A stretch of 64,000 nucleotides of DNA from Agmasoma carcini (nom. nud.) (lineage: Eukaryota > Microsporidia > Thelohaniidae): NCBI GenBank assembly GCA_029232285.1, contig JAOXFI010000024.1, positions 1 through 64,000 on the forward strand, read 5' to 3'. The notes beneath the pieces were generated by a model. That model was given only the letters and a program-made list of their open reading frames with translations, had not been told where the DNA came from and did not search any database. Positions 20,428 to 31,720 of this stretch are shown here, piece after piece. Each line of letters begins with the position of its first letter. The stretch's first letter is position 1. Position numbers and translations under genes: made by a program.

Positions 20428-21180
20428 TTATTTGGTGGTACCAAGAAATTTTTTAATCTTATCAGAAATTTTATCACTTGCCTTAATAGCAGATATAGAA
20501 ATGTTGCATTCTGGACACTTCTTATCAATAGAAACACATCCTTCACAAAAATTATGACCACAATTTGATCTTACAGGATTTGACATCAATCCATGACAGT
20601 CAGTACATCTCAAATACAACGGTATTTCACCAATACCTTTAGATATCTGTGAGTGTTTTTGCCATTCCTGTGTCTGTGGCTTAACCTTTACAAATCCCTC
20701 ATTAGACACTAACATAGATCCTCCACTCTCCACATCATTGACTTTCTCTAAGAAATCCTTCGGAATGCCTGATGGTTTTCTAATCCTAACAATATCAAAG
20801 CTATTATCATTATTGGTAGGACAATGTTGAATATAGTGACCTTTCCTACCACATCTAAAGCAGATATAATCCTCAGGTATATCTTTAAACTTTAATTTAG
20901 CACCACTAGTCTTTTCCTTTAGACTAAATCCTGTACGTGACATCCAAACTGGTACTCTATGTACAACTATATATGAATTTCTAGGTATCTGAGCATAATC
21001 ATCAGTTATTTGATCATTTGTATCTGAATCATAGAATCTTAAGTCAAAATCTTTAGATGTCATGTTTCTCTGTGTAACTATTTCATATTTCAACTCCCAT
21101 AATGGTAAAGTGTTTCCTTCAAAGGCTATTGTTGAATAATCTTTGTTAGATTTGAATCTATAATTTATAACTGACCCCAT
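20428..21180 (-). CDS. MPE1: Mpe1/RBBP6-like mRNA 3' end processing factor (DWNN, zinc knuckle, RING)
   Basis: A 250-aa protein with the three-domain order typical of Mpe1: DWNN ubiquitin-like domain (about residues 1-78; INYRFKSNKDYSTIAFEG, IVVHRVPVW), CCHC zinc knuckle (CFRCGRKGHYIQHC, 107-120) and a RING/U-box-like finger (Cys192, Cys195, Cys207, His209, Cys212, Cys215, Cys222, Cys225). In yeast Mpe1 is a subunit of the cleavage and polyadenylation factor and helps recognise the poly(A) site; it also has E3-like features. Yeast Mpe1 is about 440 aa, so this is a reduced form ending soon after the RING. Divergent from the homeodomain gene. Confidence 0.93.
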   Translation of the reverse strand: MGSVINYRFKSNKDYSTIAFEGNTLPLWELKYEIVTQRNMTSKDFDLRFYDSDTNDQITDDYAQIPRNSYIVVHRVPVWMSRTGFSLKEKTSGAKLKFKDIPEDYICFRCGRKGHYIQHCPTNNDNSFDIVRIRKPSGIPKDFLEKVNDVESGGSMLVSNEGFVKVKPQTQEWQKHSQISKGIGEIPLYLRCTDCHGLMSNPVRSNCGHNFCEGCVSIDKKCPECNISISAIKASDKISDKIKKFLGTTK

Positions 21181-21673
21181 GGTAAATTTTTAGTAAAATA
21201 TTTTAAGTTAAGATTCCATTTTGATGACTGTAATAACATTGAATGTTTTAGATTGTATTGAATGTTTGATGTCAAGTGTTTTATTTAAGTGGTTATCAAA
21301 TAGTAAGATGTTTTTAGTTAAAAATAATCATATAATTTATAATATAATATAAATATGATTATTTCTATTAAATAAGGTTATCTCATAATGTCAATGGTTG
21401 TACATCAAACCATTAAGATGTTTTTAATAGTATAATACTATAATTTTAAGAATTTGACATATTTGAATATTATGAAAAATTTCAACCCTTAGGTGATATT
21501 CATATTTTAAAGATAAAAATATTTGAAATAATATAATATTGAAATATTTGCTCTATCTATATCTATTAAACTTTATAAGTTATATATATTGAGTTTATAG
21601 ATTTTATTTCACATTTTAAGATATTATATTCTTTATTACTAAAAATATAAATAAAAAATTGTATAGAAATGAT

Positions 21674-22168
21674 ATGGAGAGGTTAATTTTGCTAATAGAA
21701 GATTTAGAGTTTAAAGTATTGAATGTAACACCCGAAGATGATATTTTTGATATAATTGAACTAATTGAATACACATGTTCATATATAAATTATATAGAGG
21801 ATAGAATACCTACAGATCTACTGATCGATTTGACAATAAGGGTTGATATACTAGAAAGAGTAATCTTAACAGAATATGAAATTTTTCTGGCATTTCAGGA
21901 GTACGAAAATATCACAACTGAAAATATTATTGATATTGACAATAATAAAATAAGAAGAAATGAAGAAAAGAATGTAAGATTCAACAACAATGTTATTAAA
22001 ATATTAAAGAAATGGTTGTATGATCACATTGATAAACCTTATCCTACCAATTCTGAGGTTAAGGAGCTATCCGATATGACTGGGTTGTCGTCTAAACAAG
22101 TTAAAACTTGGTTTGTGAACGCAAGGAGACGTATTTTACCGTGTTTAGATAAAAATAAAAGTTTCTAA
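21674..22168 (+). CDS. TALE-class homeodomain transcription factor
   Basis: A 164-aa protein. The C-terminal third (about residues 100-155) is an atypical TALE homeodomain: loop residues PYPTNSEVKELSDMTG and recognition helix VKTWFVNARRR, with the invariant W, F, N and R. The N-terminal half is acidic and helical (EDLEFKV, EDDIFDIIEL) and may be a dimerisation segment. Microsporidia carry HD-1/HD-2 type homeobox genes, sometimes compared to fungal mating-type factors; this is one candidate, without a visible second homeobox gene beside it. The frame starts with TTG upstream; the first in-frame ATG is 21674. It converges on the cysteine-repeat gene 88 bp away. Confidence 0.9.
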   Translation: MERLILLIEDLEFKVLNVTPEDDIFDIIELIEYTCSYINYIEDRIPTDLLIDLTIRVDILERVILTEYEIFLAFQEYENITTENIIDIDNNKIRRNEEKNVRFNNNVIKILKKWLYDHIDKPYPTNSEVKELSDMTGLSSKQVKTWFVNARRRILPCLDKNKSF

Positions 22169-22256
22169 GTAAATTAAATGTGATTATAAAATATGAAATT
22201 GTGCTTTTTAGTTTTCATTCTAAATACCAACAAAAAAATTATATTATCATTTATTT

Positions 22257-23372
22257 TCAACTCCCTGGGCAAAGTAATGCACCTGATCTTGATGAGGTAG
22301 ATTGAAAGCACTTATTGATAATGATAAACAATGATAGTGTTGCCTTTTGTATCAAAGCATCGGTTTGCTTGATAAGTTCATCAATATTTGATTCAACAGT
22401 CACTTCCACACTCTTCTTTAAAGCAGCCTCTGTTTTCTTATCAGCCTCAGTTACATTATTATTTAGTTGGTGCATTTGTTTCTTAATTACTTCGATAATT
22501 TCTTTCCTAGCTTTCTCAATTGCAACTTTAATTTCGTGCTCTGATAATTTTCTGTATTTAGCAATAGATAAGGCTGTTTCCTTTTGAGTAGTATCAGTAA
22601 GCTTTAATAATGTAGGTAATAAACCTGTCAACGTATTCTCAACAAAGTGTTTGATTGCATTTGGACAACCCAAAGCTGCTAAATCAGTAACCACTTTTGT
22701 AAACTCTTCACATAAAACCTTAATTTTTGCATCAACATCCTTTTTTAATAGATTATTGTTTACTTGAAGAATATGTATTAAATTATCAGTGAGAGTTGTT
22801 ATAATTTTTTTTATAGCATTCTTAATTCGTTTTTTTGTTTTTGTTGCCAATTTTTTGATTTCATTTTGCTCCTTTTCCATTAGAATATGAGATTCACCTT
22901 GAATATTTTTGATAATGGTGTCACACGTATCATTAACTTCCTTCATCAAAGATTTTAGAAAGCTTTTCAATAGACATTCTATTTCAATTAAGCAATAGCT
23001 TAAACAATCAGGGGTTTTATCGTCACAAGGTGGCTTACACCAATCATCACAAGGAGGGGGCTTACACCAAATGTCACATGAAGAATCACACAAATCTTCA
23101 CAGGGTGGTTTACACCAATCATCACATGAAGGTTCGCACCAATCATCACAATATGGTGGCATAACAACATTACAATTAATCGGAGGACATGAAAAATCAT
23201 CATTACATCGTTCCATTACTATCATTCTTCCATCTGTTTCTTCATCAACCTCTAAGAATTGTTGAAATGTATTTCTATAAAGAGGTCGTGAAGATGTAGC
23301 ATAACATTTAGTTAGATAGTTCGTTATATCTAAAAGCATAAAGGATGTTTTTTTTCTCTTTTTATACCCCAT
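22257..23372 (-). CDS. protein with a cysteine-every-fourth-residue repeat and a helical tail, 371 aa
   Basis: No family recognised. Residues 56-133 hold 17 cysteines. In the core (75-116) they come every four residues, eleven in a row with one extra-residue slip, built from an eight-residue unit of the CDDWCKPP type. After this, residues 125-360 are Lys/Glu/Leu-rich and strongly helical (for example EKARKEIIEVIKKQMHQ), a likely coiled coil. No clear signal peptide: the start is basic (MGYKKRKK), with only a weak hydrophobic patch at 11-20. Cys-rich plus helical build would suit a disulphide- or metal-linked structural protein, for instance of the spore, but that is inference. ATG at 23372 follows CAAATT. 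Confidence 0.8.
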   Translation of the reverse strand: MGYKKRKKTSFMLLDITNYLTKCYATSSRPLYRNTFQQFLEVDEETDGRMIVMERCNDDFSCPPINCNVVMPPYCDDWCEPSCDDWCKPPCEDLCDSSCDIWCKPPPCDDWCKPPCDDKTPDCLSYCLIEIECLLKSFLKSLMKEVNDTCDTIIKNIQGESHILMEKEQNEIKKLATKTKKRIKNAIKKIITTLTDNLIHILQVNNNLLKKDVDAKIKVLCEEFTKVVTDLAALGCPNAIKHFVENTLTGLLPTLLKLTDTTQKETALSIAKYRKLSEHEIKVAIEKARKEIIEVIKKQMHQLNNNVTEADKKTEAALKKSVEVTVESNIDELIKQTDALIQKATLSLFIIINKCFQSTSSRSGALLCPGS

Positions 23373-25301
23373 AATTTGTTCGTTTTAATCAACAAAAATT
23401 TAAAAACTATGTATTATAATGAACAAAATTTTCTTAATATAGAGTGAAAACGCTAGAAACAACTAATTGAACAACAACAGGCTAATATATGAAACTAAAG
23501 CAAAGTTGAGGGGATAAAATAACCCTGATTTATTGGGATATTAGTTTACGGTCGATAGATATAGACAGATCCACTTCTTATTGGAAGAGAAGGTTATTTC
23601 GGAATTATAAAGATATAAGCTGCGGGCTGCATAGAGCACACAATCTAGCTTAACCGTATCCTATGGGGATGTCTTTAAAGTTTTATTGTATACATCTAAG
23701 ATAGTTCAAGGGGACATGGTATTCTGCTTTTATTGCCATATTTATTAAAGTGTGATAAGTTTATAATTGCCATCTGTTCCATCTCCATCAAACCTCTTTG
23801 TTGATGTGTTTTATTTTTTGGTGTTTTTACATGTTGTATTGGCTTTTCTATTTTATAGGGAAAAATATTATGTTATTGATCCTCTTATAGGAAAATTGAA
23901 TAAAGGCGAGTACCTTCCAATCAATATTACTTTACGCTTAGGAAAATATTTATTTTGTCTGGGTTAATGTAAATACTAAGTTTTAATCACAGATAACTCA
24001 TATATGCAGATTGATGTTAAGTTATTAACCATGTGATTTTGTTATTGATAGTATCAGTAGCCATAGCTTTTCTAATATGAAATCATCCTTAATTATTGAT
24101 TTTACTTTGAAAAGTTAATCAGCTTAATAGTTTTTATTAAAAAAATAATAAATTTATTAAAAAGCGATATAATTGACCCAAAAGAGTGGGTTATATCAAC
24201 GTTTTTATAGATAAACATGCTATTGACTAATAAAAACATTTTTACATTAAATATCTTAAGCGTCACAGAAGATAACCTAATGTTTTTAATAACTACCAAT
24301 CACTCTTATATATGATTTGATAGTGTACATGTTGAATATTATTGATCATAATCTGATTATCATTAAATCACACAAGATCAATTAATAAATATGCAAGATA
24401 AAGAACATGTGTCTATTTCAATATATATATATATTCTTGTATGTTTAATATTCTCATAAATCTGCTAAATAAGACATATTCAAGATTTTAGCTTAGTCTT
24501 ATTTCATAATTATTACTTAAGTAAAACATAAAAAGTTCTGTGATGAAATGTTCTAATGAATATAAAGAGTCCTATACATAGCCTAAAATGCAATAATAAC
24601 CACTGAAATTCTTAATATATTATAATAATGATCAATAGCTTCATATTTCCACTAATTTCTAATATAAGCTTAAATATGATTGAAAATCATCACAATTATT
24701 CATAAATGCAAAAAATTAAAGCTAAATTCAATGATAAACATCATAAGAACATACTTTGATATATATAATAAAAGTATAAAATTATATAATGAAATAACAA
24801 GGATATATAAATATTATTTAGAAATCTTTCATATAAAGCAATATCAAATTATGATGCTATTCTACTCAAAAATTGAAGATAATATTTACAATAATATATT
24901 TATTAATAAAATTAAGCATCAAACATACAAAAAATGGTGATATTATATGTTTAATGGATCAATCACAGCACCACAATACTGAGAATATAACCAAACTTTT
25001 ATACATGAAAATCTCCTTATCAGAATCGTCTATCATTAATATACAATCGGAACAACATAATGTGACATGGAACTAAAAATTTATTCACAAACAAATCATA
25101 AAGTTTTGAAAATAAAAATTGATTTGATTTCTTAATATTTCAATCATCAAGTCATTTACGATAAAGATTTTGATATTTTAAGGTTTTAAATTTATACATT
25201 TTAATTACTACCATGTTAAGTTACATTCTTAAATGGAAAGCTACATCAATACCAACCCTTAATTGTTTCACATGTAAAAAATTTTCAAATTTTTTATCCC
25301 A
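23373..25301. other. gene-free spacer before SPT16
   Basis: About 1.9 kb, very AT-rich. Small frames (for example near 23767, 24680 and 24873) lack family resemblance and start signals. A stretch near 23450-23500 (AACTAATTGAACAACAACAGGC) loosely resembles 14235-14275. I see no RNA gene. Confidence 0.5.
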
Positions 25302-27764
25302 ATGTCAGAAATAAAATTAGACGCTGAGCAATTCAACAGAAGATGTCAGCTAATTTACGAAGAACTTAAGAGACCTGTTCTGGTCATCCTAGGTAAAAGT
25401 TCTGATGTCGCTAAATTTAATATGAATAGCGCTTTGTTCCATTTCCTTGTTTCTTATGAGTTTCCAGAAACTATTTTGGTAGTGCAGAAGCATCCTATTG
25501 CCATAACTTCCCAGAGGAAGGCTGGTCTTCTTCAACAAATCCCTTTCCTTAGGACCATCACAAAAAACAAAGATGATTCCAATCTTCAATCTATTCTACA
25601 GTCACTCACTGATACATATGGAATATTAGACAGAGAGAATATAATGGGCGATTTCTGTAGCGGTGTTTTGTCAAAGTTGTCTACCTTCGATGCTACTCCT
25701 CAACTACTTAATTTATTAACTGTGAAGGAAACATCTGAAATAGGATTTATTATGAAATCAGGCTTTGTTAGTAATCATTTACTTATTAGAGGAATAGGAA
25801 TGATTAGGTCAAGAGAATTTTCTAAAGATGCACTTGAACAGAAGACAACAGAGAAGATATCAGGTATTGATTCCGAATTGATCGAATTTTCTTTTGATCC
25901 CATTGCAGCTGATAATTATATAAGAATAGGTGTGAGGTATCATGGTTATTGTTCTGAGATAGCTCGTCCTTTTGGTAAGGATCTAACAGAAGAATATGAC
26001 ATCCAGAAGACTGTTCTTTCCCATGCAAGACCAGGAATAAGCTCGATCGATGTTTTAAATTCAGTTAGAAGCTTCAATCGAAACATTAGACTGTATACTT
26101 TAGGTTTGATGGAGAGTGAGAAGGATTTTAATTCTGATTTTATTCTACAAAAGAATATGGTCTTTTGTCTAAATATAGATGATGTTTTCTGTAACACCTT
26201 TATTCTTGATGATATTCCAATATTTGTCACTAAGAAAGATTCAAAGGAAGATTACACTGAGGAAAGACTGAAATTTAGGAACAAAACAGGTGAAACTGAG
26301 CGAAGGCAGAGGATAGTAGATCACCAAAAAGAGCTCCTTGATAGGTTAATTGATGAACGCCTGGTCTTCTATCGAAAGAATAACACAGTAGGCAAAATGG
26401 ATCAAAAAGTTGTGAAAGATGTTAAGTTTTATGATAAAGAGGAAGAATTGCCTCGATCAAGGGGTATTAAGCTTGATTTTGAGAGATTGTACATTCTTGT
26501 ACCAATTCATAACTTCTGTGTCCCCTTCCATGCTTCAGTTATCAAAAACACAGCACTCAGTGAAAAGGCAGATGGATCATCAATTTTACGTATTAATTTT
26601 AAAGAATCAAAGGATGTGAAGTATTGGCTTGGTGATTCAAAGATGTATGATACTACTCTGAAGAGTATTAGTGTACGATGTGAGAATGGATCAGAACTCA
26701 TGTCATCTATTAATGAGCTAAAAAGAGAGTATAACAAGCCTATTTACTCAGTGAGACAACAGCCTGAACTTAAGGAATCACAGAGAAAGATAATTCTACC
26801 TGATTTGTACATGAGAACTGATAATAAGACTGCAACTAAAAAGATATTGGGTAACCTTGAGCTTCATGAGAACGGGTTTAAATGGAATGATACAATAATA
26901 CTATTCTCAAATATTAAGAATATATTCTATACACCGGGTACACTTGAAGACATAACAATTATCCACTTTAACTTAAAAGAACCCATATTATGTAACAAGC
27001 TCACTCATAATGTTCAGTTTATCAGGCAATTTTCTAATATAGGATTCCATGATACTTCTAGAAGAGAAGATGAGTATACAATAGCCTTGCAGATTCAAGA
27101 GGAAGAGAATAGATTACAGAGGATAAACAAAGATTTTTCTGTTTTTGTTGAAAGAGTGGAGCACTACATGGATATTTCAATTCAAATCCCAGAAAGTGCT
27201 TTCTTTGGAGTGCATTCTAAGGAAACTTCTAAGTTTTCATTTACTAACAGATGTATTGTATCTTTGAATGATCAGCCATTTTTTGTCCTTCCATTTAATG
27301 ATATTGAGGTTGTAAACTTCGAGCGTGTTTCTAATTTAACTAAGAGCTTTGACTGTGTGTTTATTCTCAAGGACAAGAGGCGTCTTTGTGCCAACTCTGT
27401 TGAATCTTCATTTTTACTTAAGTTGCAAGAAGTATTTGATGATCATGATGTCGTTTTCATGCAGACAAGAGTTAATTTGAACTGGAATAATCTTTTGAAT
27501 ACTATAATGAAGGATCCGATTGAGTTTTATGAATCTGGTGGTTGGAGTGAACTTATGATTGATGATTCAGAATCCGAAGAAACGGCCTCCTCTGATTCTA
27601 CTGATTTGAATGAAGAAGAAGAAGAAGAAGATTCTACTGACTATAGCTCTTCTATGAAAAAAAGTGATGATGATGATAGCTCCAGTGACGATGATTCAGA
27701 TGATGACTCTTCAGATAATTCTTCTAGTTACGAATCTGTAGATAAGAAAAGATTTAGGAGGTAA
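25302..27764 (+). CDS. SPT16: FACT complex subunit Spt16
   Basis: An 820-aa Spt16: an inactive aminopeptidase-P-like N-terminal domain (about 1-330; ETILVVQKHPIAITSQRKAG, YGILDRENIMGDFCSG), a middle domain, a PH-like part, and a C-terminal acidic tail (about 755-815) of Asp/Glu/Ser runs. The segment VNLNWNNLLNTIMKDPIEFY then ESGGW is the conserved link before the tail. With Pob3/SSRP1 it makes FACT, which opens and rebuilds nucleosomes during transcription and replication. Yeast Spt16 is about 1035 aa, so this is shortened across the linkers. The ATG follows CAAATTTTTTATCCCA, combining both parts of the start signal. Confidence 0.93.
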   Translation: MSEIKLDAEQFNRRCQLIYEELKRPVLVILGKSSDVAKFNMNSALFHFLVSYEFPETILVVQKHPIAITSQRKAGLLQQIPFLRTITKNKDDSNLQSILQSLTDTYGILDRENIMGDFCSGVLSKLSTFDATPQLLNLLTVKETSEIGFIMKSGFVSNHLLIRGIGMIRSREFSKDALEQKTTEKISGIDSELIEFSFDPIAADNYIRIGVRYHGYCSEIARPFGKDLTEEYDIQKTVLSHARPGISSIDVLNSVRSFNRNIRLYTLGLMESEKDFNSDFILQKNMVFCLNIDDVFCNTFILDDIPIFVTKKDSKEDYTEERLKFRNKTGETERRQRIVDHQKELLDRLIDERLVFYRKNNTVGKMDQKVVKDVKFYDKEEELPRSRGIKLDFERLYILVPIHNFCVPFHASVIKNTALSEKADGSSILRINFKESKDVKYWLGDSKMYDTTLKSISVRCENGSELMSSINELKREYNKPIYSVRQQPELKESQRKIILPDLYMRTDNKTATKKILGNLELHENGFKWNDTIILFSNIKNIFYTPGTLEDITIIHFNLKEPILCNKLTHNVQFIRQFSNIGFHDTSRREDEYTIALQIQEEENRLQRINKDFSVFVERVEHYMDISIQIPESAFFGVHSKETSKFSFTNRCIVSLNDQPFFVLPFNDIEVVNFERVSNLTKSFDCVFILKDKRRLCANSVESSFLLKLQEVFDDHDVVFMQTRVNLNWNNLLNTIMKDPIEFYESGGWSELMIDDSESEETASSDSTDLNEEEEEEDSTDYSSSMKKSDDDDSSSDDDSDDDSSDNSSSYESVDKKRFRR

Positions 27765-28034
27765 TTAACTAATTAAATTTTATGGAAAATGTTTTTTTGT
27801 AGTTATGGTGATATTGTGGGGGTTGAGTTGATGTTTAATTACGCTAATATTTTTTAAATGTACAAGATGTGATCAAAAAGGCTTATAATTATTATTTTCA
27901 AATATTAAACCTATAAGGTATGATTAATTACACATATAATTATTCTGGGATGTTAAATATGGGCGTGTTGTTATATTATTATCATGTTATTTTTTAATAT
28001 TTGTTGCTATCATAAACTTAAAAAAATTTACCCA

Positions 28035-28862
28035 ATGTTTAGTACAAAAGAAGTAGGTAAGAAATTTACCAAAGACTTTAAGCTTTACTTTAAGTCAAAT
28101 GATAAGGTTGTATCGCCTTTTCATGACATTCCATACATGTCTGAAGGTGATATCACTATGGTATGTGAGATATCAAGATATTCACATGGTAAATTTGAAA
28201 TCTCAAGGGAAGAGAAATTTAATCCAATAGTTCAGGATATAAAGAAAGGAAAGCCTAGATTTTTTAAGAACATTTTTCCATTTAGGGGATGTCCATGGAA
28301 TTATGGTGCGATCCCACAGACATGGGAGAACCCAAACGAAGAAGATTCGTTGACAAAGTTAAAAGGTGATAACGATCCATTAGATATTATTGAAATAGGA
28401 TCCAAAGTTAAAAAAATGGGTGATGTATTTAAGGTAAAGGTGTTAGGAGCCTTGGGAATGATTGATGGAGGGGAGACTGACTGGAAAGTTGTTGGTGTTG
28501 ATGTTAATGATCCAATGGCTAAGGAGTTGAATGATATTGCTGATGTTGAAGCTAACTACCCACATTTACTAGATCTTACCCGTGAATGGTTTAGAACATA
28601 CAAAGTGGTTGATGGGAAGCCAAATAATGAGTTTGCGTTCGGTGAAAAATATTTATCAAGGAGTGAGGCTATGAAGATTATTGAGCATACACATATCAGC
28701 TGGCAATCTTTATTTAAAGGTACAACTCATGACATCACACTTTTCAACTGTTCTGTTGATGAAACTCATAAGGATGAGTCTTTTATGCCTGTTGAGGAGT
28801 ATAATGGTGCAGATTTAGAAGCTTTGGAAGGCTTAGATGAAACATTTTACATTAAAAAATGA
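28035..28862 (+). CDS. IPP1: soluble inorganic pyrophosphatase
   Basis: A 275-aa family I pyrophosphatase, which splits diphosphate to two phosphates and drives biosynthetic reactions. Visible: FRGCPWNYGAIPQTWENP (substrate site region), GDNDPLDIIEIG (metal-binding Asp cluster, the PPase signature), GMIDGGETDWKVVGVD, and the WFRTYKV/KPNNEFAFGEKYLS lysine region. Length equals the fungal cytosolic enzyme. The frame is open 17 codons earlier, but the ATG at 28035, right after AAAAAATTTACCCA, fits the start signal and the family. Confidence 0.95.
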   Translation: MFSTKEVGKKFTKDFKLYFKSNDKVVSPFHDIPYMSEGDITMVCEISRYSHGKFEISREEKFNPIVQDIKKGKPRFFKNIFPFRGCPWNYGAIPQTWENPNEEDSLTKLKGDNDPLDIIEIGSKVKKMGDVFKVKVLGALGMIDGGETDWKVVGVDVNDPMAKELNDIADVEANYPHLLDLTREWFRTYKVVDGKPNNEFAFGEKYLSRSEAMKIIEHTHISWQSLFKGTTHDITLFNCSVDETHKDESFMPVEEYNGADLEALEGLDETFYIKK

Positions 28863-30990
28863 TTTTTTATGTTTTGTTTTAAATTTTTATATTTTAGATA
28901 TGTTTAAGTGGTGTAGGGAGCAATTAATTTGTAATATATGAAGGGGTTGGTTGGATTTCATATAATATAAATTAATGATGAATTTACTTATATTATCAAT
29001 TACTTATTCATATCATAATAAAATCTGGTGGAAGATAAGAATAAATGAATGACAAAAATAGACTTTTGACATATTTTAATATTAAGATTATTTAAATAAA
29101 TTTATCAAAAACAATACAAGGAGTGGTGAACACGTCAGAAAATGAATAGGATTATTTAAAACCTAAAACTTTAAAAGATTTTCGAGAAAATATACTATAA
29201 AACCAAATAAGGAGAAAAATGTAAAATAAGGTGAGTCATTATAAACAACGAAAAGAGATCTCTACCACATTTCAAATATAAAGAGCATAAGATTGTCACT
29301 ATTGATCGCTTATTAAGACTGGTTGAACATTACAATCTAACCAGTATAAACAAATTCCCTAGAGGTTGACCAGTTCCCGGATGGAAGCATCAACAATATT
29401 AATTGAATCTGTTTCATAATTTAACAGATATTCGGATTGTAGCTAATTCTTATTGCAAAAATTTATTTATAATTAGCCTCTACTATTAAAAATGAGGTGA
29501 ACGTATGATTGGTGTGTTGCACAAAGTTTTACTACCCATGTTGTTACAGGCGTATTGATTTGTATTTCAATTCGAAAAGATATAATCAAATTATTTTTCC
29601 CAAACCGAACAAATTGACTGATAAAATGATTTTTTTGGAATATTTTTTATTAACAGATAAATGATTAAAGTCATCACAGTCAAACACCAAACTTGAAATG
29701 TTGTGATTTGGTTCCAATAATATAAATTAATTAAAGTATATCACAAATTATGATTTTTGATCTAAATTTTTATATTTTCTAGTTTTATTTATATTAGAAA
29801 TCATGAAATTTCTAACTTATTAATATACTTTTAGTCTGAATGACATTGTAGTTGTAACTATTTATAGGATAGGCAAATAACCCGGTAAGGTTATTATGAC
29901 ACCACTAGAAGGAATTGTAGCTCAATATCTTTTTATAGTTTATTTACATTTATTAATTAAAAAGTTTAAATATCAAATAATGTGGCGAAAATTCAGAAAA
30001 CCCCAATTTTACGATATTGATTTTATTAAACCCACAAATGTGTTAATTTCATCTTATTAAATCAAATATACCAGCAAAAACATAATATTCATAGTACAGT
30101 TAAAAAATGATTCAGGAAGACCTATTTAAACCATATCAAAATTGATCTAAATAAAATATAGAATAAAAATTAAATTTGATAGCTAGTTAATGCGCTATTA
30201 GATGTTGATTAAGTTGTGAATATTTGAGATGGTGTGGTGTTATACAAAAGCTTGGTCTTTATATAAATAATCTGGCTCTGTTAAAATTGTCACAAAATTA
30301 GATTTATTACAATAAAAAAATTAGAAAATTATTATGATATGATGCTTCATTTTTGAATAAATAAATGCAGTATTGTTGGCGATAACTTCAATTTGCTGAT
30401 TTGTCTCCTTAAAATTAGTTTGTAGTATTATATCCTCTGTAGCTTATTGATAAAAAGACTAAGAAATTATTTTTCAGAAAACAAGTTTATTGTATTAGCT
30501 GCGATAATCTTCTTAAAGAAATTAATATTAGAAAAATCAAAGAGTTCACTTATTTTCTAAAAAGTTGACGCTGTTCTTAAAAACATATTTCGATAAAAAT
30601 TCTTTTTTTTCAAAATTTTGACAAGAAATAATAAAATATGCGACGACAGGCAATATAAGCGCTTTCAACCAAAATATTATATTTCAATTTTTTTGATAAG
30701 TAGGAACAAGAAAAATATTTTGATAAGAATCCTGTTCGCTTAGGTGAGAAAAGTGATTTTCCGGAAAAAAACGAGAATATGTTTTATGGGGTTTCCCAAT
30801 CTACTTTCTAGTTGTTGCAGCCAAGTTTCCAATAATTTTTATTACAATTTTTCAATATTTTATATCAACTTTCAAATATATATATTTTAAAAATTTCATT
30901 TAATTGATATAATAAAAAACATCAAATTTCATTAATGTTTTCTTGTCTTTCACAGTTGGTAATATATCTCATCATTTTTCTAAATTATCT
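28863..30990. other. gene-free region with repeat relic
   Basis: No gene supported. A copy of the repeat seen at 4863-4975 lies at about 29318-29430. The rest is AT-rich spacer with many stops in all frames. Confidence 0.5.
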
Positions 30991-31720
30991 ATCACAATCG
31001 TAAACACTTAACTTCCCAAAGCCATATTAAATTAAGTCTTTAAATTCTGATTGCTTTTTGCCTTTCTTTTAATAACGAAATTCTTCCATTTAGAGAAGTA
31101 ATACTCGATTGGATTCAAAAAGAGGAAATTTACCGAAAGTATTCTATTTTCAAATCCGGACAGCTAATAGTCTCAAACAAGCCCTTGTAATGGTATATAA
31201 GGGTTATTCATTATAAAACCAGATCAAAATTAGGTTTTCAACGCAAGAGGCTTTTAGACTGATAAGACAAGCCTTAAAATCCTATTCTGTTTAGGCCTTA
31301 TCACGAACTCTATATTATATAATATTATTTTTGTTCATGCCACCAAAAACATAAATATTTCGTGTCTTTACCACAGGCTGATCTATGAAAGCTAATGTTC
31401 CAATTAAGGAACTGCCTTTCTTTGGTCCAGATGATACGGTAAAACCTACCTTGTTCAAAAACATGAATTGATTAGAAATTTTAGTTATTTCATACTCGTG
31501 AAACGCTTGTGCAAAAGAACATGTTTTCTGATTGTGGTTTCTGTGTTCCGATGAGCAAGGACTATTGTCATCTGTTTCATAGTGTAATGATACTCTCTTA
31601 AGCACTTATCATATGTGCTACGGGATACTTGAAGGTTAAAATTAAGGTCAATTCTTCCACAGAATTCTTTTAGTGAAATAAAACAATTTTGATCAACCCA
31701 AATTCTCAATTGTCTCTTTT
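30990..31720 (-). pseudogene. broken Tc1/IS630-like (DDE_3) transposase
   Basis: Minus strand. From 31709: a helix-turn-helix region (LKEFCGRIDLNFNLQVSRST, then YDKCLREYHYTMKQM), shifting frame near 31490-31600 into FMFLNKVGFTVSSGPKKGSS and LIGTLAFIDQPVVKTRNIYV, the first DDE block of the IS630/Tc1 type, with Asn where the family has the catalytic Asp/Glu run. A later piece near 31090-31130 reads FLFLNPIEYYFSKWKNFV, the final catalytic block with its Glu. Between them are frame shifts and stops, so it is not functional. It is a different family from the Merlin relics at 16-19 kb. Ends and terminal repeats were not found. Confidence 0.8.

Noticed and set aside
23767..23967. 66-codon hydrophobic frame
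   Set aside because: It has no ATG at its start (TTG only) and no similarity to a family.
24680..25076. Two small frames upstream of SPT16
   Set aside because: Lys/Ile/Asn composition expected from random AT-rich DNA; no start signal or domain.
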